Part shown: positions 7,497 to 15,347 of the stretch, in pieces
Numbering within the stretch: the first letter of the stretch is position 1
How the letters are laid out: every line of letters starts with the position of its first letter
DNA from: an uncultured Lachnospiraceae bacterium
Lineage (GTDB): Bacteria > Bacillota > Clostridia > Lachnospirales > Lachnospiraceae
Reading direction: 5' to 3'
Length of the DNA stretch: 29,757 nt
Assembly: GCA_946538445.1 (NCBI GenBank)
Contig: CAMNGO010000005.1
Location: 1 to 29,757 of the forward strand
The notes under the pieces: generated by a model
Database searches by the model: none
What the model was told of the DNA's origin: nothing
What the model saw: only the letters and a program-made list of their open reading frames with translations
Translations under genes and position numbers: made by a program

Positions 7497-7521
7497 AAAT
7501 AATGACCAAAATTCATTATTT
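7497..7521. promoter_or_regulatory. TetR operator candidate 1 (upstream copy)
   Basis: Nine-base arms AAATAATGA (7497-7505) and TCATTATTT (7513-7521) form a perfect inverted repeat around the 7-nt spacer CCAAAAT. It recurs 50 bp downstream as part of a 33-bp direct repeat (7491-7523 versus 7541-7573). Position between divergent TetR and MMPL genes suggests it is the regulator's binding site. Confidence 0.65.
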
Positions 7522-7546
7522 TAGGTCGGGGAATCTTGTGCAGATT

Positions 7547-7571
7547 AAATATTGACCAAAATTCATTTTTT
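7547..7571. promoter_or_regulatory. TetR operator candidate 2, overlapping the MMPL promoter
   Basis: AAATATTGA (7547-7555), the same spacer CCAAAAT, then TCATTTTTT (7563-7571); seven of nine arm positions pair. It covers the -35 box and spacer of the MMPL promoter, so occupancy should block RNA polymerase. The centre-to-centre distance to copy 1 is exactly 50 bp. Confidence 0.65.
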
Positions 7572-7580
7572 TACTACAAT
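7552..7580 (+). promoter_or_regulatory. Predicted promoter of the MMPL-heptad protein operon
   Basis: TTGACC (7552-7557) and TACAAT (7575-7580) are separated by 17 bp, close to consensus. Start of transcription is expected near 7587, just ahead of the GGGAGGG ribosome binding site and ATG 7609. Confidence 0.75.
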
Positions 7581-7608
7581 CTAATAGATAGAAAGGGAGG
7601 GAAACTCT

Positions 7609-9705
7609 ATGATTGGTGTTGGTAAATTTATTGCCAGACATAGGTATATTATGATGCTGATCGCTGTACTGCTCCTGATTCCGTCAGCACTTGGATTTCT
7701 GAGAACCAGGGTCAACTATGATCTGCTTAGCTATCTGCCCGAGACATTAGATACGGTAGCCGGGCAGGATATCATGGTGGATGAGTTTGGTTCCGGCGGT
7801 TTTGCCATGGTTGTGGTAGAAGGAATGGATATGAAAGATGTCCAAAAGCTGGAGGACAGGTATCGGGAGATTGACCATGTATCAAAGACTCTTTGGTATA
7901 CGGACGTGGCAGACCTTTCCATTCCTGTGGAACTGCTGCCCAAGGATCTGAAAGAGTCATTTTTTAAGGGAGATGCCACTTTGATGATGGTTCTCTTTGA
8001 CGGAACCACTTCTTCCGACGAGTCCATGAAAGCCTTGAAGGAGATGCGGAAAATTACCGATCAACAGGTATACATCAGCGGCATGACCGGGGTGGTAACA
8101 GATATCGCTGATCTGTGTATGTCAGAACTGCCTATCTATGTTGTCATAGCTGCAGCACTGTCACTGCTTGTATTAACCATAGCTACCCGTTACTTCCTCA
8201 TTCCGGTCATATTTCTCTTAAGTATCGGAATGGCCATCGTCTACAACATGGGTACTAATTTTTTCCTTGGGGAGATATCCTATGTAACTCAGGCAGTTAC
8301 GGCCGTCTTACAGCTTGGAGTGACCATGGATTATTCCATTTTCTTGCTAAACAGCTATGAGAATTTTAAGGATGAGTTCCCGGAGGATAGGGAGAGCGCC
8401 ATGGGACATGCCATCGCCTCCACCTTTACGGCTATCATAGGAAGCTCCGTGACCACCATCGCCGGTTTCCTGGCACTGTGTGTCATGACATTTGCCCTTG
8501 GTAAGGATCTGGGAATCGTTATGTCCAAGGGTGTCATTATCGGCGTGATCTGTTGTGTGACGATCCTTCCTGCCATGATTCTGGTCTTTGATAAATGGAT
8601 TGAGAAGACCAGGCATAAAGAAATTATCAGGGAGACCGGTTTACTGTCAAAGATCATCACAAAATATTATGTTGTTTTTATCGTTATTTTTGTGATTTTC
8701 CTCTTTCCGGCTCTCTATGGGAACAACCATGTTCAGGTTTATTATAATATCGCCCACGCTCTGCCGGATGATCTGGAGTCCAACATCGCCAACAAAAAGC
8801 TGGAAGATACATTTGATATGAATGTGATTCATATCATTATGATGGATAAAGAGATCAAAGCCAAGGACAAGGCCTCCATGTATAAAGATATCGATCAGGT
8901 GAAGGGAGTGAAATGGACCATCGGTCTGAATTCCCTCATCGGACCTGAGATCCCGGATGTACTGATCCCGGATAACCTTAAGGAGATGCTGCAGGGAGAT
9001 GAACATGAGATTGCCTTTATATGTTCTGAATATTCCCCGGCAACGCCGGAAGTAGATGAGCAGATCAGTCAGATTCAGGGTATTCTCACAGGCTATGATG
9101 ACAGTGCCATCGTCATTGGGGAGGCCCCTATGATGAAGGACCTGGAGGACACCACCAACGTGGATCTGAAGAAGGTAAATTTTCTGTCCATAGCAGCTAT
9201 CTTCCTCATTATTATGATTGTATTTAAATCCATTTCTCTCCCGGTGATCCTGGTGGCAGTTATCGAATTTGCCATCAATGTAAATATGGCAATCCCGTAT
9301 TTTATGGGCAAGGAGCTTCCATTTGTAGCCGTGATCGTGATTGGGACCATACAGTTGGGAGCTACGGTGGATTATGCCATCCTGATGACCACCCGGTATC
9401 AGAGAGAGCGTCTTAACGGGGTGGGAAAAAAGGAAGCAGTGAGTATTGCGCACAGCAGCAGTATACACTCAGTGATCACCAGTGGATTCAGTTTCTTTGC
9501 TGCTACCTTTGGTGTTGCCATCTACTCCAGAGTAGATATGATCGGTTCCATCTGTACCTTGCTTTCCAGGGGTGCCATCATCAGTATGATTTCCGTGCTG
9601 GTTATTCTTCCGGCCATGTTTATGATTTTTGACAAGGTGATCTGCCTGACCACCTGGGATTTTATAACAAGAAAACAAAGCAAGACAGGTGAGATAGGAG
9701 GATGA
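7609..9705 (+). CDS. MMPL/RND-family membrane exporter
   Basis: A 698-residue membrane protein with the duplicated RND/MMPL plan. A first helix (about 12-30) and an extracytoplasmic loop domain (31-170) precede a five- or six-helix bundle (about 175-350); a second helix (about 357-370), loop (370-520) and bundle (about 525-690) follow. Each bundle carries the conserved charged motif of the proton relay, GVTMDYSIFLLN (D241) and GATVDYAILMTTR (D588). The related YdfJ and MmpL proteins use the proton gradient to move lipids or hydrophobic compounds. ATG 7609 follows GGGAGGG. The next gene overlaps this stop or begins 2 nt after it, so the pair is translationally coupled. The pair is probably repressed by the divergent TetR. 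Confidence 0.92.
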   Translation: MIGVGKFIARHRYIMMLIAVLLLIPSALGFLRTRVNYDLLSYLPETLDTVAGQDIMVDEFGSGGFAMVVVEGMDMKDVQKLEDRYREIDHVSKTLWYTDVADLSIPVELLPKDLKESFFKGDATLMMVLFDGTTSSDESMKALKEMRKITDQQVYISGMTGVVTDIADLCMSELPIYVVIAAALSLLVLTIATRYFLIPVIFLLSIGMAIVYNMGTNFFLGEISYVTQAVTAVLQLGVTMDYSIFLLNSYENFKDEFPEDRESAMGHAIASTFTAIIGSSVTTIAGFLALCVMTFALGKDLGIVMSKGVIIGVICCVTILPAMILVFDKWIEKTRHKEIIRETGLLSKIITKYYVVFIVIFVIFLFPALYGNNHVQVYYNIAHALPDDLESNIANKKLEDTFDMNVIHIIMMDKEIKAKDKASMYKDIDQVKGVKWTIGLNSLIGPEIPDVLIPDNLKEMLQGDEHEIAFICSEYSPATPEVDEQISQIQGILTGYDDSAIVIGEAPMMKDLEDTTNVDLKKVNFLSIAAIFLIIMIVFKSISLPVILVAVIEFAINVNMAIPYFMGKELPFVAVIVIGTIQLGATVDYAILMTTRYQRERLNGVGKKEAVSIAHSSSIHSVITSGFSFFAATFGVAIYSRVDMIGSICTLLSRGAIISMISVLVILPAMFMIFDKVICLTTWDFITRKQSKTGEIGG
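9696..9701 (+). promoter_or_regulatory. Ribosome binding site that decides the heptad-protein start
   Basis: AGGAGG abuts the first possible ATG (9702) but is 6 nt from the in-frame ATG at 9708. The latter spacing is functional, so 9708 is taken as the start. The site lies inside the end of the MMPL gene. Confidence 0.7.
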
Positions 9706-9707
9706 AT

Positions 9708-12506
9708 ATGTTAAAAACAAGATTGGGGAAGAAAGTATTTTCCGTTCTGATGGCACAAACCATGATATTGTCCCTGACTTGTACCGGTAGTTTGACGACG
9801 GTTCAGACTTATGCCGCAGAAGAGTCAGAAACCGGTGCAGAGTCCGTGGACAAAGAAGAGACCGTTTATGTCATCACTGACGGTGACGGAGAGATCGATG
9901 AGATCATTGTAAATGACAAGCTGAACAATAAGGAGGGGGCTGCCTCCATTGAGGATAAAACGGATCTTACTGACATTGAAAACCTGAAAGGTGATGAGCA
10001 GTACACCGAAGGTTCGGACCAGACCATCACCTGGGATGCAGGCGGCAACGCCATCTCCTATCAGGGTAATTCCAATAAAGACCTTCCTGTGAATGTAAAA
10101 CTGTCCTACACATTGGACGGGAAACCGATCAGTGCCGACCAGCTGGCCGGCAAAAGCGGGAAAGTAACCATCCGGTTTGATTATGAGAATAAAGAAACCA
10201 GAAAAGTTTCGGTCGATGGAAAAGAATATGAGGTTTATGTTCCATTTACCATGATCAGCGGTGCCATCCTTGACTCGGAACGGTTCTCCAATGTCAGTGT
10301 GGAAAACGGCAGATCTGTGACGGAAGGAGATAAGATTATCGTATTCGGCTATGCAGTCCCGGGATTGAGGCAGAGTCTGAACGGAGATGAAGGCATCCTG
10401 AAGGATGTAGATATCGACCTTCCGGAGTATGTGGAGATCTCCGCGGATGTGGAGAATTTCCAGCTGGATATGACCATGACAGCTGTGACCAATGACCTGC
10501 TGAATGATCTGTCCACCAAAGAAATCGATGACAGTGAGATGAAAGATGATATCCATGAGCTGGAGGATGCCACCGATAAACTGGTTGACGGTACCGGTGA
10601 CCTGGCGGATGGCATGAAGTCCGCTTACGATGGGTCCAAAATCATTTCAGATAACATGGATAAGCTCGCCGGCGGAACAGCAACCCTGGCCCAGGCACTG
10701 GGAACATACACCAACGGGGTTGGACAGCTCTATAAGAAGGTTCCTGCTCTGACCAATGGAGTGACGGTGCTTGATACCGGAGCCTCCAAACTGGCCAAAG
10801 GTGCTGCTGCCTTAAAGACAGGCACTGAGACCTATGTTAAAGGGGTGAACAGTCTGACAGGAGGACTTCTGGGAGATGGCAGCAAGGACAATCCGGGATA
10901 TCTTGCCGGGGTAGAAGCCTTGTCTGACGGTGCATCCAAGCTCTCCGGACTGGAGAAACTGGGCGATGTATCCGGGGCGATCTCCGTCATGAAAGCTGCA
11001 ACAGGGAATGAACCTGCTTACACCCTGCCGGACGGGTCTCAAAGTGCAACCCTTGGCTATGGAGTATCCGCTGTGGAAGGAGGGCTGGACCAGGTTATTC
11101 AGGGCGTTAATGCCATGAAGGATGCCACATCCGGTGAACAATTAAAGAATCTGGCCGGCTCATTGGAGAAGGCAGGAGAAACTTTGGACTCTGCATCCTC
11201 CACTCTATCAGGAGCATCTGATAAATACACGAAAGCCCAGAATGATGCTAATTCTGTAATACAGGAAGCTGCAAAAGAGATTGGCAGCCAGGCATCCAAG
11301 CTGGAGAAGGCAAAAGAAGAGTTGTCTGCGAAACAGGACGAGATCAACGGTGTCATCAAGGACAGAAATGAGAAGATTACATCCAGAAATGAGGAAATCA
11401 ATGCCGCTCAGACAAAGATCAAGGATGCGGCAAAAGACTGTAATACAGGTATCGAGGATACCATATCCGGTCTGAAGGAAGCGAAAGCCCAGCTGGAATC
11501 TGCCAAGAAGGTACTGAAAGATACCCAGACGGAGGAGATCTCTTTTAAAGATCAGATTGAGAAGATCGACAAAGAAATCTCCGACACCCAGAATAAGATT
11601 GATTCTTTACAGGGCAAGAAAGTTTCCGGAGTTGATGTGGATGAGATTGACAAGATTTCCGGCGCAGATATCAATCTGGACCTGAAGGGAATCGACGCAG
11701 AGAAACTGACCGGCCAGGGAGAAAAACTGGCGGATATTAGTTTGGAGCCGGTTAATATCGAAGTGGAGAAGGCAACGATTCAGGCCATCGCTTCCGGCAT
11801 AGGATCTGCTTCCGAGACTATGAGTACTGATCCGCTGAATCAGCTGATCGGCAGCCTGCAGCAGGTGAAAGCCGGAACAGCTGCTTTGAAAGGAGGAGTG
11901 AATTCACTCCACTCCAACCTGGCAGGTCTTGAGCAGGCAACCGCAGGATTCCCGCAGGCAGCACAGGGAATCCAGGCATTAAACCAGGGATTTGATACCC
12001 TGACAAAAAACAACGCTGCCATAAGGACAGGAGCTTCCATGCTTCTGAAGAACGGTCCGGCTCTCACATCAGGTGCAAAAGACCTGGCTGACGGATCTGC
12101 CCAGATTGCCAAAGGGTCTTCTGAACTGTCCACAGGAGCATCTGCCCTGGCAGGTGGAGTGAAGACTTTGGCATCCAACAACAAAAAAATAAATGACGGA
12201 GCAGCTACTCTGGCTTCAGGAACCGCCAAACTGGCCAAAGGTAGCGGCAGCCTGACCTCCGGCATGGATAAACTTCTTGAAGGGACAGAGACTTTGAAAG
12301 AAGGAATGTCTGAGTACAAGGAGGAAGGAATCTCCAAGATTGTGGATCTTTACGATGAGGATATCCTGGGTCTCAAAGATCGTTTTGAGGCAGTTCGAAA
12401 AGCAGGGCGGGATTATCAGACTTATACCCGACTGTCAGACGGAGAGAAGGGAAGCGTAAAATTTATCTATAAATCTGACGAAATCAAGGCGGAGGACAGT
12501 AAGTAA
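9708..12506 (+). CDS. Secreted LxxG-heptad and coiled-coil protein, partner of the MMPL exporter
   Basis: A 932-residue protein with a signal peptide (basic start, hydrophobic core, probable cleavage after TYA near residue 35). A beta-rich N-terminal region (about 60-280) comes next. A first block of LxxG heptads (about 292-385, LVDGTGDLADG type) precedes a long coiled coil rich in K/E/A/Q (about 480-640). A second LxxG block (about 778-873, LADGSAQIAKGSSELSTG type) and a short C-terminal tail close it. No C-terminal transmembrane helix or sortase motif is visible, so it looks secreted or held by the exporter. LxxG heptads are typical of YhgE/Pip and EsaA-like extracellular domains. The mirror arrangement around a central coil suggests a long antiparallel stalk. 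Start 9708 is chosen by the AGGAGG 6 nt upstream. Function is inferred from coupling to MMPL. Confidence 0.78.
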   Translation: MLKTRLGKKVFSVLMAQTMILSLTCTGSLTTVQTYAAEESETGAESVDKEETVYVITDGDGEIDEIIVNDKLNNKEGAASIEDKTDLTDIENLKGDEQYTEGSDQTITWDAGGNAISYQGNSNKDLPVNVKLSYTLDGKPISADQLAGKSGKVTIRFDYENKETRKVSVDGKEYEVYVPFTMISGAILDSERFSNVSVENGRSVTEGDKIIVFGYAVPGLRQSLNGDEGILKDVDIDLPEYVEISADVENFQLDMTMTAVTNDLLNDLSTKEIDDSEMKDDIHELEDATDKLVDGTGDLADGMKSAYDGSKIISDNMDKLAGGTATLAQALGTYTNGVGQLYKKVPALTNGVTVLDTGASKLAKGAAALKTGTETYVKGVNSLTGGLLGDGSKDNPGYLAGVEALSDGASKLSGLEKLGDVSGAISVMKAATGNEPAYTLPDGSQSATLGYGVSAVEGGLDQVIQGVNAMKDATSGEQLKNLAGSLEKAGETLDSASSTLSGASDKYTKAQNDANSVIQEAAKEIGSQASKLEKAKEELSAKQDEINGVIKDRNEKITSRNEEINAAQTKIKDAAKDCNTGIEDTISGLKEAKAQLESAKKVLKDTQTEEISFKDQIEKIDKEISDTQNKIDSLQGKKVSGVDVDEIDKISGADINLDLKGIDAEKLTGQGEKLADISLEPVNIEVEKATIQAIASGIGSASETMSTDPLNQLIGSLQQVKAGTAALKGGVNSLHSNLAGLEQATAGFPQAAQGIQALNQGFDTLTKNNAAIRTGASMLLKNGPALTSGAKDLADGSAQIAKGSSELSTGASALAGGVKTLASNNKKINDGAATLASGTAKLAKGSGSLTSGMDKLLEGTETLKEGMSEYKEEGISKIVDLYDEDILGLKDRFEAVRKAGRDYQTYTRLSDGEKGSVKFIYKSDEIKAEDSK

Positions 12507-12514
12507 TATCGTGG

Positions 12515-12573
12515 AAAAAGGTATTATGCAACACATTTCTTAAGGGTGTTGTTGCATAATACCTTTTCTTTTT
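12515..12573 (+). terminator. Intrinsic terminator of the MMPL operon
   Basis: An 18-bp perfect stem (AAAAGGTATTATGCAACA at 12516-12533 with its complement at 12550-12567) is followed by a T-rich run. It begins 9 nt after the heptad-protein stop. The downstream arm also holds the -35 of the next promoter. Confidence 0.88.
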
Positions 12574-12581
12574 GGTACAAT
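12552..12581 (+). promoter_or_regulatory. Predicted promoter of the Mrp operon, nested in the terminator
   Basis: TTGCAT (12552-12557) and TACAAT (12576-12581) are 18 bp apart. The -35 lies within the right arm of the preceding terminator stem. Transcription would start near 12588, leaving about 65 nt of leader. Confidence 0.45.
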
Positions 12582-12654
12582 ACATCAGGTAGGGATGTAT
12601 TCCTTTAAGAAATGATATAACAAATCTCATGGAGATCTAGTGAGGGAACAAAAA

Positions 12655-13119
12655 ATGTATCTTCTGTTTTTATTGTTTTGGATCCTGCTGAACGGAAAAC
12701 TGAATCTGGAAATCTTCCTTTTCGGCATTGTGATATCCGCCGCAATCTATTGGTTCATCTGCCGCTACATGGATTATAGCGTGAAGAAAGATATCATGCT
12801 GTTTAAAAGCACGGGAATATTGTTCTGGTTTTTGATTGTTTTGATCAGAGAGATCTTCTGGGCCAACTGGAATGTTTTGAAACTGGTGTACTCTGTAAAG
12901 TATGAGCCGGAGCCGGCCATCGTCTACTTTACTGCGGATTTCAAGACAGGGCTGGCCAGAGTCCTGCTGGCCAATTCCATCACCCTCACCCCGGGTACCA
13001 TCAGCGTCTCCGTGGAGGGGGACAGGTATTGCGTTCATTGTCTGGATAAGACATTTTCCGAGGGTATTGAGTCTTCTGACTTTGTCAGAATATTACATAG
13101 ATTGGAGGCGAACTGGTGA
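12655..13119 (+). CDS. mrpE: Na+/H+ antiporter subunit E (MrpE/MnhE, MbhA-like)
   Basis: First subunit of an Mrp-type cation/proton antiporter, about 154 residues. Two or three N-terminal transmembrane helices are followed by the MrpE signature: a WANWNVLKL segment, a strand-rich cytoplasmic part and LLANSITLTPGTISV, the family hallmark. In Mrp complexes it is a small structural subunit needed for assembly. The start is ambiguous. ATG 12655 has GAGG 9 nt upstream; an in-frame GTG at 12640 has GGAG 5 nt upstream and would add five residues. The stop overlaps the start of mrpF. It opens a ten-gene tightly packed operon. Confidence 0.9.
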   Translation: MYLLFLLFWILLNGKLNLEIFLFGIVISAAIYWFICRYMDYSVKKDIMLFKSTGILFWFLIVLIREIFWANWNVLKLVYSVKYEPEPAIVYFTADFKTGLARVLLANSITLTPGTISVSVEGDRYCVHCLDKTFSEGIESSDFVRILHRLEANW

Positions 13120-13436
13120 TGAATTACGACACGATATTTCATTTTATTCTGTTGGGGTGCATGCTGATCATCGGATTGTTTATCCTGATCGCAATTCTTC
13201 GGTCCTTTCTCGGACCGAAAACAACGGACAGGATCATCGCAGTAAATATGATCGGTACTTTCACCATCGCCATCATCTCCATCCTGACCATTTTTCTTGG
13301 GGAGGATTATCTGGCAGATGTCTGCCTTGTCTACGCCACGATCAGTTTTCTGTCCGTGGTACTCCTGTCGAAGATCTGGATGGGAGTCTACAATGAGAAG
13401 ATCAACAAGAAAACCATAGGAGGTGAGGAAGAGTGA
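13116..13436 (+). CDS. mrpF: Cation/H+ antiporter subunit F (MrpF/MnhF, MbhB-like)
   Basis: About 106 residues with three transmembrane helices. The family motif FLGPKTTDRIIAVNMIGT follows the first helix, and DYLADVCLVYATISFLSVV fits helix 3. It is a small core subunit of the Mrp complex. GTG 13116 overlaps the mrpE stop as GTGA and has GGAGG 7 nt upstream; ATG 13119 directly after it is an equally possible start. The C-terminal tail is charged and ends in a GTGA overlap with mrpG. Confidence 0.92.
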   Translation: MMNYDTIFHFILLGCMLIIGLFILIAILRSFLGPKTTDRIIAVNMIGTFTIAIISILTIFLGEDYLADVCLVYATISFLSVVLLSKIWMGVYNEKINKKTIGGEEE

Positions 13437-13756
13437 TACGATTGATTGTCTGTACGATTTTATTGCTGATGGGTATGTTTATGTTTTTTACCGCCACCGT
13501 AGGCGTGAATAAATATAAATCTTTGAATCGTATCCATACTGCTGCCCTTGGAGATACCCTTGGACTCTTCTTTGTCATCCTATCCCTGGTTCTATGGAGA
13601 GGTATGGATCTGGCTTCCGCGAAACTGCTCTGCGTGGTTGTGTTTTTCTGGATGGCCAGCCCTGTAGCAGGACATATGCTCAGTCGTCTGGTGGTGGAAA
13701 CCGATGAGGATTTGGGTGAGATTGAGATGATTGATATCGATGAGGAACAGCTATGA
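13433..13756 (+). CDS. mrpG: Cation/H+ antiporter subunit G (MrpG/MnhG, MbhC-like)
   Basis: About 107 residues with three transmembrane helices. The signature is GVNKYKSLNRIHTAALGDTLG, written here with its key residues K27, R33, H35 and D41, followed by a helix and DLASAKLLCVVVFFWMASPVAGHML. Length and motif are normal for MrpG. GTG 13433 overlaps the mrpF stop and follows AGGAGGTGAGGAAGA. The acidic tail ends in an ATGA overlap with the next gene. Confidence 0.92.
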   Translation: MIRLIVCTILLLMGMFMFFTATVGVNKYKSLNRIHTAALGDTLGLFFVILSLVLWRGMDLASAKLLCVVVFFWMASPVAGHMLSRLVVETDEDLGEIEMIDIDEEQL

Positions 13757-14031
13757 AGTTATTTGAAACGGTATTACTAATTGGTCTGATTTTATGCGCG
13801 ATCGCATGTAATTTCACAAAGAAACTGCTCCCGGCTGTCGTGGTTTTTATGTCTTACAGTACGATTATGTCAATCATCTGGATGATTCTTCAGTCACCGG
13901 ACCTGGCGATCACGGAAGCTGCGGTAGGTGCCGGCATCACCAGTATCCTTTTCTTCGTTACTTTGAAGAAGATCAATGGTATCGACGAGGAGGATGAGGA
14001 GCAGGAGGAAAATAAAGATGAGCAGAATTAG
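13753..14031 (+). CDS. MbhD-like subunit (MrpA C-terminal domain as a separate gene, DUF4040)
   Basis: A 92-residue membrane protein with three predicted helices. The conserved block is SPDLAITEAAVGAGITSILFF (Asp50, Glu54), which in full-length MrpA sits in the C-terminal part and in archaeal Mbh hydrogenases is the separate MbhD subunit. No complete MrpA is present, so this split piece is the expected equivalent. ATG 13753 overlaps the mrpG stop as ATGA. The tail is strongly acidic (EEDEEQEENKDEQN). Confidence 0.85.
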   Translation: MKLFETVLLIGLILCAIACNFTKKLLPAVVVFMSYSTIMSIIWMILQSPDLAITEAAVGAGITSILFFVTLKKINGIDEEDEEQEENKDEQN

Positions 14032-14965
14032 AGATGATTACGACAACAGCAGATGGCGGAAGATAGAAGACTGGATCAAAGGGGAGAAAGATCCCATGGA
14101 TGATACCATGGAGATCAGGCGCCCTTTGGATGACAATCCTGACACAGATGTACAGATCACGGAGGAGAGTCTGGAGAGAACGACCCAGAGACTGTATAAA
14201 TATGTGAACAGAGCCTACAATCTGTTTTCCGTCTGTTTCTGTATTACCCTTGTGACTGTCATGATATGGTGTATTACTTTCATGCCCGCTTTCGGTGACG
14301 GGAACAACCCGGTAAACAACGAAGTATCCCAGCGCTATATCGAGAAGGGGCTGGAGGAGACAGGAGCTACCAACTTTGTGACCGGTATGATCCTGGATTA
14401 CAGGGCTTTTGATACTTTTGGTGAATCCTGTGTCCTGTTTATTTCCACCATCTGTGTGCAGATTCTGCTGCGCCATGATGATAAGGAAAAAGATACGGTC
14501 GTCAATCGTGAATTGACCCGTCTGGAAAATGACAGACTTTTTGAACCGAAAAATGATTTGATCCTTCAGAAGGTTTCCTGTGTGCTGGTGCCGATCATAT
14601 TCATTTTCGGAATCTATATTATTCTGAACGGCCATCTCTCGCCCGGAGGGGGTTTTTCCGGAGGAGCCGTGATCGGCGCCGGACTGATCCTGTATCTGAA
14701 TGCTTTTGGCTTTAAAAAGACAGAGAGGTTTTTCACTGACAGAACCTTCCGTGTGATTACTCTGAGTGCTCTTTCCTTCTATTGTATCGCCAAGAGTTAT
14801 TCATTCTATACGGGGGCAAATCATCTGGAAAGCGGAATTCCTCTGGGAACACCGGGGGCTATCCTGTCTTCCGGCCTGATCCTTCCCCTCAACATCTGTG
14901 TGGGACTGATCGTGGCCTGCACCATGTATGCTTTTTATGCCTTATTCCGAAAAGGAGGGTTTTAA
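14018..14965 (+). CDS. MbhE-MrpB fusion subunit of the Mrp-type antiporter
   Basis: A 315-residue protein joining two units that are separate in many complexes. Residues 1-60 are hydrophilic. Residues about 65-155 match MbhE, the last part of MrpA: a helix, then the extracytoplasmic stretch with VSQRYIEKGLEETGATNFVTG and DYRAFDTFGESCVLF. Residues about 185-315 are MrpB (MnhB), with the motif LNGHLSPGGGFSGGAVIGAG followed by further helices. ATG 14018 lies inside the preceding gene (14-nt overlap); it is preferred to an earlier in-frame start at 13976 that would add a basic extension. Role: core membrane subunit of the antiporter. Confidence 0.85.
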   Translation: MSRIRDDYDNSRWRKIEDWIKGEKDPMDDTMEIRRPLDDNPDTDVQITEESLERTTQRLYKYVNRAYNLFSVCFCITLVTVMIWCITFMPAFGDGNNPVNNEVSQRYIEKGLEETGATNFVTGMILDYRAFDTFGESCVLFISTICVQILLRHDDKEKDTVVNRELTRLENDRLFEPKNDLILQKVSCVLVPIIFIFGIYIILNGHLSPGGGFSGGAVIGAGLILYLNAFGFKKTERFFTDRTFRVITLSALSFYCIAKSYSFYTGANHLESGIPLGTPGAILSSGLILPLNICVGLIVACTMYAFYALFRKGGF

Positions 14966-14966
14966 A

Positions 14967-15347
14967 ATGATGGTATTGATATCTTCCCACCTGGAAGAGA
15001 TGACGGCTATGATATTGTTTGGTATCGGTTTTACCATGCTGTTGCTGCATAAAAACCTGATCAAGAAGATCCTTGGAATGAACATCATGGACACGGCAGT
15101 TTACCTGTTTCTGACGGCCAAGGGATATATTTACGGCAGGATGGTTCCCATCCTTACAAACGGAATCACGGATGCTTCGGCCTATACGAATCCGATTCCG
15201 GATGGCCTGGTACTGACAGGTATCGTGGTGTCTGTCAGCTCCACTGCATTGATGTTGGCTCTCACGATCCGGCTTTATATCCGTTATCGTACCCTCGACA
15301 TCGATAAGATTGTTATGGAGTGGAGAAAGGAGGAGGAACTCCCGTGA
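14967..15347 (+). CDS. mrpC: Cation/H+ antiporter subunit C (MrpC/MnhC, NuoK/MbhG-like)
   Basis: A 126-residue, three-helix NuoK-like subunit. The family motif is GFTMLLLHKNLIKKILGMN followed by the helix-2 segment and PDGLVLTGIVVSVSSTALML, whose conserved PxxLxLTxIVI pattern marks MrpC. ATG 14967 is chosen because GGAGGG lies 7 nt upstream; the next codon is also ATG. It starts 1 nt after the previous stop and ends in a GTGA overlap with the next gene. Confidence 0.92.
   Translation: MMVLISSHLEEMTAMILFGIGFTMLLLHKNLIKKILGMNIMDTAVYLFLTAKGYIYGRMVPILTNGITDASAYTNPIPDGLVLTGIVVSVSSTALMLALTIRLYIRYRTLDIDKIVMEWRKEEELP

Noticed and set aside
7491..7573. The 33-bp direct repeats were considered as the start of a CRISPR array or as attachment sites.
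   Set aside because: Only two copies, palindromic core, overlap with a promoter and placement between a TetR gene and its likely target all point to operators.
8647..9468. 273-codon minus-strand open frame inside the MMPL gene.
   Set aside because: No start signal and a His/Ile-rich meaningless composition; the MMPL reading frame is intact on the other strand.
9825..10556. 243-codon minus-strand open frame inside the heptad-protein gene.
   Set aside because: Antisense shadow without ribosome binding site or recognisable domain.
10581..12330. Recurring CTGGC/GGA-like DNA patterns, considered as tandem DNA repeats.
   Set aside because: They reflect LxxG protein heptads with varied codons, not copied DNA units.
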